Below are positions 11,317-20,392 of a stretch of DNA of 64,000 nt, piece by piece; positions within the stretch are counted from its first letter, which is position 1; each line of letters starts with the position of its first letter. The position numbers were made by a program, and so were the translations under genes. The notes beneath the pieces are model-generated. The model was not told where the DNA came from. It did not search any database and saw only the letters and a list, made by a program, of their open reading frames with translations. Source of the DNA: Mallotus nudiflorus (Eukaryota; Streptophyta; Magnoliopsida; Malpighiales; Euphorbiaceae); assembly GCA_947683625.1 (NCBI GenBank), contig CANTUR010000649.1:1178001-1242000 (forward strand). The letters run 5' to 3'.

Positions 11317-12353
11317 TCCACTGTCAAAGAGCCATGAAGATTTATTGGTTGAAGTGGATGCATAAGAATCTTTGGGCTGCATGGCAATGAAGGGTTGTTG
11401 GACTAAATTGGCTGAAGTTTGTATGAAGGACATGATTTGGCAATATGCTCTTGAATTCAGCAAAGAGTGGTAGTAGCTTAGATAAGGTCATTGAGGACGA
11501 TCATTCTTGTTGTCGGAGTTGCGGTTGGAGAAACTATTATTGAAGTTGTGAGTGGGGTGCCAATTTGAGTTTGTACATGTTGACATATTAGCAATGATAG
11601 GAAAGACAGTTATTGGTTTGGTAATGTTCAATGAGGCTAAAATTAAAAGCTTTTTATAAAGTTCTTTAAAGGTAATCAGTGTGTCTCTTGCTTAAACTAC
11701 TCTTGCTAATTCTTTGTAGTCACCACTAAGAGTTTCAAGAATTTTGTCAGTGAGATCGTCCTTATCAAATGGAGAACTAAGAATGGCTAGTTCATCAGCC
11801 TTTGCTTTAACATTCTATAGAAATTCAGTAATGGTTTCGGACCCTTTGGTCATGTATTTGAATTGGTTCTTTATTTGCTTGATGCGGCCACGAGATGGCT
11901 TGGCATAAGTGTTAGCAAAGGTGAACCAAACTTCTTTTGAAGTTTTGCATTTTACAATAAAAGGGATTAATGTAGGACTGATAGAGCCAATAATGACATT
12001 GAGGATGAGTTTATCTTAATGAACCTAGAGAGAGTAGGCTGGATTGATGGAAAATGTGTTATTGTTTGTAATGGTGGAAGCTGGGCATGGCTTTGAGCCA
12101 TCAATAAAGCCTAATAGATCATATCCAATGAAAAGAGTCTCAAATTGCAATTTCCATGAAAGGTAGTTTGAAGATGTTAGCTTTAATGGAGTTTGAGCAG
12201 CAATGTTAATAGTGATAATTGATAAGGGCATTGTTTTGGTCATTTGTGTTTTGAATAGTAGTTGTGGAGTTGGAGTTGGACATAGTAAAGAGAATATTTG
12301 ACAAGAAAAGAAGAATTAGGAATGGTGAGAGGGAGCTTAATACTCCGATACCA
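11317..12353 (-). pseudogene. Ty1/copia gag and protease start, remnant
   Basis: Reading leftwards from the primer-binding site, a gag start at about 12283 leads to a copia N-terminal gag with LTSSNYLSWKLQFETL and GYDLLGFIDG (within 12025-12243). The start frame is offset by one base from the body, so a frameshift lies near 12205-12243. Gag-like sequence continues, broken, to 11317. It ends in the copia protease motif SWLFDSG, where solo LTR copy D is inserted. An intact copia element would run as one open frame; this one is inactive. Confidence 0.82.
12342..12353 (-). other. Copia primer-binding site
   Basis: On the minus strand this reads TGGTATCGGAGT, close to TGGTATCAGAGC, the complement of the initiator methionine tRNA 3' end used by most plant LTR elements. 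It lies about 60 bp before the gag start. Sequence from 12354 rightwards would then be the 5' LTR, perhaps to about 12535 where the minus strand reads TGTAATGCTC, but I cannot fix that edge. Confidence 0.6.
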
Positions 12354-12780
12354 TAATAGAATATAAGAATTATTAATTCATAAAGCTGGTACATCTTTTT
12401 AAATACAATACAATAACTAATTTGCATATCTGCAGGGATTGTGAGGAAAATATACAACTAGCAAATCTGTACCAAACATTCAAAAGAGTTTAAATAATAG
12501 TCCCAAAATGAATAATATTTTATAAGAGCATTACAATTTCACTAAAAAATTTCATTTCATTTCTAAATAAATTATAAATAAAAATTATTTCCAAATAAAT
12601 AAATTTTAAATTCATTTAAATCAAACATATTTCATTAATAAGAACAATTCTACAAATTTAAAAAGTGAAAATTCGAAATAAATTTTACAAAATTTTGATT
12701 TGAATCAAATATAATTATATTTGAATTTGTAAATAAATTCTATAAAATTTCATAGAAATCATTTAAACTAAATAAATCCT
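12354..12780. other. AT-rich stretch including probable copia LTR
   Basis: Positions 12354 to about 12535 are probably the copia 5' LTR. From there to 12780 the DNA is extremely AT-rich with short self-complementary runs of AAATTT type. I see no gene in it. Confidence 0.4.
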
Positions 12781-13157
12781 TAGTGATTTTTAATTGTTCA
12801 TATACTGAAATATACACAGCAGTGAATTTTTTTTTTTACCATTTATTATATAGAACAAGAAAATTTGAACTCAAAACTCTCAAATGATGCCGTAATTATA
12901 ATATATAAACACTTAGTGATTTTTAATTATACATATACTGAAAAATATACTGCAGTGAATTTTTTTTATAATATGGAATAGAAAAATTTTAACTCAAAAC
13001 TCTCAAATGATGCTGTAATTATAATATATAAACACCTAGTGATTTTTAATTGTACATGAAAATATATTGAACAAAGATTTTTTTTTCTTTTGCAATTTAC
13101 AAAATGGGATTGGAAAATTTGAACTCAAAACTCTCATATAACGCCGCATAGGTGTTG
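12781..13157. repeat. Tandem repeat, three units of about 125 bp
   Basis: Units begin with TAGTGATTTTTAATT at 12781, 12914 and 13037. Each contains GAACTCAAAACTCTCA or a close variant (TAACTC in the second unit) near its end. The third is the most diverged. A TA run (about 13160-13192) follows directly. No coding sequence is involved. Confidence 0.85.
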
Positions 13158-13192
<35 letters not shown>

Positions 13193-13195
<3 letters not shown>

Positions 13196-14397
13196 TTGCA
13201 ATATATTAATACAATATATCCCTAGCATATTTTAAAAATTATTAAATAATAAATAAATTGATGAATCAGTTATAAGATATGAGTTTTTAAATAATAGTAC
13301 AATGGGTTCATTCATTTTTTAAAAATTTAAAATTTATTAATTTAATTAATTATTCAATTAATATTCATGCACTTATATTATATATTTTTTATATTATATA
13401 ATAGATATGGGCAAAAATATAATTTGCAAAAAAGATTTTGTCCTTTAATGGTCATGAACTAGTGACGTCCATCGCTAGACTGCCGGTTTCCTTTTCGTTT
13501 ACTGCATGGATGATTTCACAGATTTTTTTTTTTTTATTTGATATACTCAGCATGTAAAATTTTATAAAATCTGATTAATTTGGATTTAAGTTGAAAAAAA
13601 TTTGAAAGAGTTATAAATATTTACTTTAAAAATTTTAAAATAATTATATATTCAAAATTTCAACCCAAATCTCTGATAAACCCGAGGAAATCCCTCCCTC
13701 GTTCATTCACATCGGCTTCACATAATTTTTTCATGCAATATGTAGACAACAGGCCTCATGGGACCCAAGTTGACTTAGTAATCCTTTTCCGGGCGACATC
13801 AGTGGCCCACTACTTATTATTACAAGGACATGGCTGGACAGAATACAGGAATATACAAATAAAATTATGATAGACTACTATTCATTTAGTTAAATGATTA
13901 TCCTTTTAGTAATTGTGAAAGGTCAGGCAATTTTTTATTTTTTTTTTATGATGCGTGGTTAGACCTTAATCGTTAATCGTTGGTAGAAAAAGAATATATA
14001 CATTTTGATATATTTTACTATTAGTGGATCATCTTTAGTAGTCCATTAGTAAAATTCTTCAAATTCTTGTGTAATATTTAACAAATTAATTTTTGGAGAT
14101 ATAGACAACTAACTCCATGGGGCAAGAAGTTTCACCATTCCACTCTGAAAGACTGAAAGTTAGGTCAGGCAACTTCACGTATTGAACGGTGTGAACTTAT
14201 GATGTTGGTTAGGTGAAACAAAGTTGGCTACACGAATAAAATAAGGTAAAAACATTGAGCTTGCAGCAGAAAAAAAAAATTACTTACGATATTACCTAAT
14301 GAAATTAACGAGCATTAAAATAGAGAAAGAAGTTAAAATTATTCAACACTGTCAAACAAAGATGATAATGCCCATGAATTCATATTGTGGATGGATT
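13193..14397. other. Intergenic DNA 3' of the first LecRK
   Basis: AT-rich and without a recognisable gene. A segment at about 13735-13830 (ACCCAAGTTGACTTAG and following) resembles duplicated sequence upstream of the two LecRK genes (about 17945-18040 and 22900-23040). It may be the edge of a further, lost duplication unit. The 3' flank at about 14340 shares TTATTCAACA with that of the second gene at about 20332. Confidence 0.4.
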
Positions 14398-16554
14398 CTA
14401 ACAAGCGTGCATAAGCAGCACAGATGCTGAAGAACCTGAAGTGGATCCAGTGAATTGGGAGGAATTGGTAGTGTGGCTTGAAGAACGGTTTTGACTTTCT
14501 TTGGAGTCCAAAGAGAAGTACAGTGTTGAAGAAGGCGGTGGAGAAGGTAAATATGCAGGTTCAGGCATCTTTGAAGGAAGAACAGGCAATGGAGCTTCAA
14601 AATTAAGGACTTGAATTGCTTGCCTTATTGAAGGTCTAGACTTTGCATCTGGATGAGCACACCAAAGCCCAACAATCATCAGACATTTCAGTTGTTCTTC
14701 ATGAAAATCTCCATTCAGTCTTGGATCAGCTGCTTCTTTCAGATTTCCCATGCCATAAAGTTTCCAAACCCATTGTATCATATATTGATCCTCGCCAGAC
14801 TTTAGCTTGATGGGTTTTCTTCCACAAGCTATTTCCAGAGCAACAACACCAAAACTATACACATCTGATTCCCTGCTAGCCTTGCCTGTTGTGGCACATT
14901 CTGGCGCCATATAACCCATTGTCCCAGCCAAAATTGTTGTTTCTGGACCTTTACCATGATCTACAAGTCTTGCCAGACCAAAGTCACCAAGTTTGGCATT
15001 AAAATTTGAATCCAGCATGATGTTGCTTGACTTTATATCTCTATGCAGCACGCATTGATCCCATTCTTCTTGTAAGTAAAGCAATCCTGAAGCCAAGCCT
15101 TGAGCTATTTTGTTCCTCTGATCCCATGTCAACAAGCAATCTTCTCTAGAAAGGTAGGAATCCAAGCTTCCATTAGGCATGAACTCATAAACAAGTAAAA
15201 GTTCCGATTTTTCATGGCACCAACCTATGAGTTGCACCAAATTCCTATGCCTCAATTTACTAATAATCTTAACTTCTGACATATACTCCTTTATCCCCTG
15301 TTTTGAATCTCTTGACACCCTCTTCACTGCTACATAAGAGTTTAATTCCCGCAAGAATCCTCTATAAACTGTACCAAAACCTCCCACTCCAAGTTTTTCT
15401 TGCTCTGAGAAGTTGCTTGTTGCACGAACCAAATCTTTGAACAAAAACTTTCTTGGGCCAGTACCCTTTTGAAAATCATCATCCATAGAAGCGTCAAAGT
15501 CATCAACGACTCCAGTATTATTATCAATATCCTTCTCTCTTATACGATGTTTCCACATGAAAAGGAAAATTAAACCGATAAGCAGCACAAACAGTCCTAA
15601 ACTTACCCCAATTACAAGTCCTCCCCATTTTTTTGATCTCTTTTTTGGAGGATCAAATGTTGGAACTTCCTCAACCGTTGGACCATTAGCTATTGGCGCT
15701 ATTTGTATTGGCTTGTGATCAACAAATTGCAAGCTGGAATTGAAATACCATGAGTGAAGAGTATGTAACTCAAAGGCTGCTCCTGTTGTAGCTGAGAAAC
15801 CAATCGCAACTCTTTCAGGCAAAACTTTCCTTAGATCAACCGGATAAGAAAGATTTCCCTCGAATGTACTACCATCATCATGAAAGTTAGTGAAGGTAAC
15901 GGTTAAATTTTTTGAAGCAGAGTCATAGCTAATTGAAGCATGATTTTTTCTAGCCTCCTTTATACCACTGTACCACCACGTATAATTCTTAGATACCACA
16001 GAGTTGATATCAATACCTACATGGTCGCTGCCGTAGAGAGATGGTTCCCAATTGTTTGGATAAGTGTCGAACTCCACTGCAACAAATGGATATGAAGATG
16101 TCTTATTCTCATTAGCAAGGCCAAGACCGCTACCCTTCATCTCCGGTAGTGGGAAAAAAAGGGGTGTGAGGAAAAATGCCATCCCATCTCCGTAGTAGCC
16201 GTAGGATTTGTTTTGAGAATCAATGGTGAAGGAGAAATTGGTATAGAAATCTGTAAGGTTGTTTGACTCCTTATCCCAGAGGTACAACGGGTAAGCATAG
16301 GTGATTCGACCCATGCTAAAATTCAAGAATTTGTTTGCTTTGTTTGTGGTGAGTTCGATGTTCCCACCAGAGACAGAAGCATCTTTTGTGTAATTTATTT
16401 TAAGATCATTCTCAGTGAAGCTGGGAAAACTGAACTCTATGGAAGCTGCAAGGGGCTCTTTGAGGAAGAAGAAAGCTATCATCACCATCACCACCAAAGA
16501 AAGAAGCTGATCAGGTGAATGGTGGTGAGTTTTGTTGAACTTGTGCAAAGCCAT
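14398..16554 (-). CDS. L-type lectin-domain receptor kinase, IX.1-like (LecRK-1)
   Basis: An intact, intronless 718-residue receptor kinase, the usual size for plant L-type LecRKs. Domains in order: hydrophobic signal peptide (about 1-37); legume-lectin domain (about 38-280) with YGDGMAFFL and VAVEFDTYPNNW, the sugar and metal-binding strands; membrane span (about 311-334) preceded by a KKRSKK stretch; kinase (about 382-655). Kinase motifs are complete: glycine loop GVGGFG (389-394), ATP lysine K411, helix-C E427, HRD at 504-506, DFG at 524-526, APE at 550-552. It is thus an RD kinase expected to be active, sensing extracellular ligands at the plasma membrane and often linked to defence in this family. 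The MDDDFQKGTGPRKF juxtamembrane motif fits the IX.1-like group. The Ser/Thr-rich tail (680-718) is shared with the neighbour at 20393-22528. The start is the first Met before the signal peptide and aligns with the neighbour's chosen start. Confidence 0.95.
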   Translation of the reverse strand: MALHKFNKTHHHSPDQLLSLVVMVMIAFFFLKEPLAASIEFSFPSFTENDLKINYTKDASVSGGNIELTTNKANKFLNFSMGRITYAYPLYLWDKESNNLTDFYTNFSFTIDSQNKSYGYYGDGMAFFLTPLFFPLPEMKGSGLGLANENKTSSYPFVAVEFDTYPNNWEPSLYGSDHVGIDINSVVSKNYTWWYSGIKEARKNHASISYDSASKNLTVTFTNFHDDGSTFEGNLSYPVDLRKVLPERVAIGFSATTGAAFELHTLHSWYFNSSLQFVDHKPIQIAPIANGPTVEEVPTFDPPKKRSKKWGGLVIGVSLGLFVLLIGLIFLFMWKHRIREKDIDNNTGVVDDFDASMDDDFQKGTGPRKFLFKDLVRATSNFSEQEKLGVGGFGTVYRGFLRELNSYVAVKRVSRDSKQGIKEYMSEVKIISKLRHRNLVQLIGWCHEKSELLLVYEFMPNGSLDSYLSREDCLLTWDQRNKIAQGLASGLLYLQEEWDQCVLHRDIKSSNIMLDSNFNAKLGDFGLARLVDHGKGPETTILAGTMGYMAPECATTGKASRESDVYSFGVVALEIACGRKPIKLKSGEDQYMIQWVWKLYGMGNLKEAADPRLNGDFHEEQLKCLMIVGLWCAHPDAKSRPSIRQAIQVLNFEAPLPVLPSKMPEPAYLPSPPPSSTLYFSLDSKESQNRSSSHTTNSSQFTGSTSGSSASVLLMHAC

Positions 16555-16642
16555 AACAGGTTGAGAAAGATTGGATCGCCAGAGAAGTGGCGAAGTCTGA
16601 ATAATGAGGATGGGGCTGAATTGTGCGAGCTATACAAGGGAG

Positions 16643-16664
16643 TTGACAGTGTCATTGACTTGAC
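16643..16664. promoter_or_regulatory. Cluster of three W-box cores upstream of LecRK-1
   Basis: Three TTGAC cores (16643-16647, 16655-16659, 16660-16664) fall within 22 bp, about 90-110 bp upstream of the start codon. TTGAC is the core bound by plant WRKY factors, and clustered copies are typical of defence-responsive promoters. The corresponding region upstream of LecRK-2 lacks this cluster. The evidence is sequence only. Confidence 0.5.
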
Positions 16665-18292
16665 GAGCTGAAATGTTCTAGGACCGCTGTTAGCAAATCA
16701 AAATGAGAGCACTAAAGTCAGGGAGGGGAGTGATAACTCTGCATAGTTTGATTTCAAAGAGAATTATTATGCAATTTATCGATGTTAAAATCATATAATT
16801 TTCTAATTGACCAAAAAATGAGAGCAATATAGATCATCAATGATATCAGCTTTCAATTGTTGCATGGATGTAATTTTTAGTATAATAGCAGCCATTAGAT
16901 TCGAGAGATGATCTATATATTTTAGGGAAGTCATTCTTGTCAGGACTCCTAAGTGACCAAAACGTTCCCTCCTCAAATGTAGATGGCCCTCCTCCTATAG
17001 GAACATTTTTTTTTTTGCAGGTAACGCGCTGTCCTATATTTATATATAACACAATCACTCTTTTCCTTTTCTATAACAGAATTTATTCTCGCACCTTCTT
17101 CTTCTTTCATTATTCTTTTTCTTCCTCTTATTATTATTTTTTTCCTCAAATTCTATAATTGACTGATACACAACCTTTCAGTAATGATATATATCTTTTT
17201 CTCATAACTAAAATATAGTGTATAATGCCGAGCTTGTGCCGCTCAATGGCATTGCTCAGGTTGCCTTGGAAGTGTGGGATTCAAAAACTCATCTCTTATC
17301 ACTTTTTTATAGGGACAATGTTACATATAGAAGTTCTGTGACTTACACGACTGCTACGTAACACAAATTTTTTTTAAATTACTTTTGTACATTCTAGATA
17401 CAGGGGTACAATTAATTGGGATATATGAATATTTTATGCGAAATGCGATATATTATTACTGTTACGATCCGCAACATTAAATATTTCTCTTCTTATATAA
17501 TATATTTATCTCTTATAATATTCAATCAAATATAAAAAAATATATTTGCGGGAATTACATTTCCAGGAAAATAACTTCTTATGAAATGATGAACCAGTTG
17601 GGGCATTAATGTTAACCATAGCAAATGTGACTCAAGTGACTTGCTAGCTGCTGCCTAATGCCAACTTTTTTTTTTCCGGGTCTAATACAAATCTTGCACA
17701 CAATTTTGAATTTTTGAATTTTTTATTTAATCTTGCCCACTTTAAAGTTCAGTCTTTCAGTCTGGAATAAGAATTTCACAATTGTGATCAGAATTTATAA
17801 ATATGTAAAAGAAATTACCACTTTATTGCTTTATCTTCCACCACAATTTTTTACTAGAAATAAATGCTATTTCGTCGTCAATATATTTGATTTAACTTCA
17901 TTTCATCACATTAATTTTGTAAAAGTGGAAACCTTACTTTTTCTAAAGCTAAGACCCAAGTTGACTCAGACTTGGAAGTCCTCTTGGGTCCCATAACTTA
18001 ATGTTACCTAAAGAAAGCACATGGTGGCCCCTGTTGTCCAATGTCAGAGCTGTTTTATTTGAAAATGGAAATCCTAACCTAACAAAAGTTTGCATTAACT
18101 AGAATCGACTATTTTTGGAGAAACCACATTTTGAATTTCATACTATATATAATTATATTAAATTAATTATTTAAATTTTTTATAATTTTTATAATTCTAT
18201 TTCAATTACATTTATAATTCTGTTCTAATTAAATTAAATTAGTTAAAATACAGTAATTTAAATAAAAAAAATAAAAAAAATGCAGCCCTTAT
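16665..18292. other. Upstream region of LecRK-1 with a duplicated segment
   Basis: No gene is recognisable; short frames at 16846-17158 and 17733-17996 look spurious. Positions about 17905-18045 (TTTTGTAAAAGTGGAAACCT, then CAAGTTGACTCAGACTTGGA) match about 22860-23045 upstream of LecRK-2 (TTTTGTAAAAGTAGAAACCT, then AAGTTGACTGTGAATTCG). The tandem duplication therefore extends into upstream DNA. Both segments contain a single TTGAC core. Confidence 0.55.
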
Positions 18293-18605
18293 TTGGCATA
18301 AATTCATACATAATGAGTAGTTATTGCTTTTTACAGCCCCAGCCAACTAAGGAGTTGGACCAAATTCTTATGTTTTTTTTTTTTTGAAACCAACATTATT
18401 TAAAATTCATTAGATTCTATTTAATCGGTTGATGGTTGTCACTTCTGATGCATAAGTTTTCAATCCCTGTTCAGACCCTGAAGTTATCTTTTAGACAGCA
18501 ACAAATTAACTGTTACTGCTCAGAAAACCAGCATAAAACATTCCAAACCCTCCCTTTCCAAGAATTTGTTCATCCAAATTGCTTGTTGCAATTTCTCGTT
18601 AACCA
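18293..18605 (-). pseudogene. Truncated LecRK kinase relic A
   Basis: On the minus strand this gives broken pieces of a LecRK kinase N-lobe: a glycine-loop region resembling ILGKGGFGM, then ITSGSEQGLKTYASEV, then NLVQLL and a stretch like MYEFMP. Stops, frame changes and a small insertion containing a poly-T run (about 18370-18415) break it. It ends right after the hinge region and lacks the catalytic loop. It is closest to relic B (23459-23816), not to the intact genes beside it, and both relics stop at about the same residue. Confidence 0.75.
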
Positions 18606-18654
18606 ATAGTTCAAATTATATATTTTTAATATATAGAACTTAATTATAATTTTT

Positions 18655-19165
18655 TTAGCAAATTAAAATCTTTTTAGGTTTGATCTAATCAACATTTACT
18701 TCTCTCTTATTTAAAATTCAAACTTTTACCTCCGTAACTTTTATACCATTAACATTTAAAAATTTCTATTAAAATCAGATAAATTTTTTCAGCTAAATGC
18801 TATATAAAAAGATTAAAATGTCCTTTTAAATAGACTAAAACTATGATTAACTACAAAATACTAATAATATAGTCATTTTTATGAACTATGTCATGTATAA
18901 TTGAGGAATGTATGTATTTAATGTTACTAAATATAAAAGACAGAAATATTATTAGTATTTTACTATTAATCATATTTTATATTTTTTGGAAGGGCATTTT
19001 AGTTTTTTTATATATTACTTAAATAAAAAATTGTGTAATTCTAAGTAAAATTCTTAAATATTAACATAATAAAAACCGCCGAAAATAAAAATTCAATTTT
19101 AAAATAAAAGAAAAATTTGCATAAATTAGGTCAAATCTCATTGAGAAAAGTGTAATTTGCTCTAA
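18655..19165. mobile_element. Foldback (MITE-like) element
   Basis: Two arms of about 230-250 bp are inverted copies of one another. The left arm from TAGCAAATTAAAA (about 18655) pairs with the right arm ending TAATTTGCTCTA (about 19163). The central complementarity includes AAAATACTAATAATAT. There is no coding sequence, so it would be non-autonomous. Target duplications could not be fixed by eye and the superfamily is not assigned. Confidence 0.65.
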
Positions 19166-20392
19166 ATTTTATAAAGAAGATGTTCATATCAGTTATAATT
19201 TTAAAATAAAAAGCTTTTACTAAAAAAAGTGAAGGTCTAATGTAGATTTCAATCAAAAGTTGAGGGTCTAATTTAACACTTTTGCCTAATAATATTTATT
19301 AAATTTTAATTACATAAGCATAAAATTTTTAGATATGTAACCATTAAATGTAATAAAAAAGTACAAAGGCGGGCCGGCTGTTTCCATTGCATTTTCATAG
19401 ATTTAGTGCTCTATGTGAACTTTTGGACATGGAGACAGCTTAAGTCACTGAACTTTGGAAATAAGCTAGATTGAATTTTCAAAATTACTCATTTTTTCTA
19501 AATTATCTAATGACTTCCTATAAACCCGTCTTTACGTACCAGCTTGAGAAATTAATTAACAAGAATTGGTGTTGTATATTTGGCAGCACAGGCCCTAAAA
19601 TTTTTTTTTCTATATATATGGTCTTAAAAATAATAACAAATAATTCAGTATTTTATATTCTTACCAAACACAACTTAGTTAAAAATTAAATCCCATATCA
19701 CAGCTGAAGATTAAATAGTCTATTAATATTGCTTTCACTAATGCAGTGAAGAACTAGTTAAATAATAATTCATTTTGAAGAGTATTATAAAAAGGTAGAA
19801 GATTCCAATTCTACGATTGTTAATTTAAAATAGAAGTTACTTTATATTATATAGTTTATTAATAGCTTAAAAATATAATCTTTTTATTAAAAAAAAATTG
19901 GCGGTCACATGTAAATACACCTTCATATATTGAATGGTGTAATTTATATCCCACGGTGAGGTGCATGGGATGGTATGACCGCTAGCCATACAAACATCCA
20001 GACATACTGACTATTGTAATTGTTGATAAAAAAACAAAAAAAGATGTAATTTATGGTGTATATACGCTGAATGAATATATCTCTTGTCCTCCATACTCGA
20101 GCAAAAATGATGGGTCAACGCAGCAGAATTGGAACTCTGTTCGTAGGATGATTTTACAGAAAAAAGACCACTGTACTATTTCTTGTTTCTAACCATATAT
20201 GCGTTGGATATACGGATGAAATATGATGAAGAAAATACAAAAAATCTGCAACAGAACGAAATTATATATAACAGTGGATAGTGAGATTAAGAAACCAAAT
20301 ACAAAAAAGAAAAAGATCTCAATGGTTACAATTATTCAACAGTACTGTATCAAACACAAATAACAGCGTACGTGCATGACTATGGTTGAGTG
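19166..20392. other. Intergenic DNA between the LecRK units
   Basis: AT-rich without a supported gene. The open frame at 19471-19689 has no recognisable domain. The last 60-100 bp resemble the 3' flank of LecRK-1. Confidence 0.5.

Noticed and set aside
14352..15527. Short minus-strand frames overlapping LecRK-1
   Set aside because: Out-of-frame readings inside the intact receptor kinase.
17221..17305. Less AT-rich segment (GAGCTTGTGCCGCTC...) as an exon or transposon end
   Set aside because: No open frame, repeat partner or recognisable motif that I could support.
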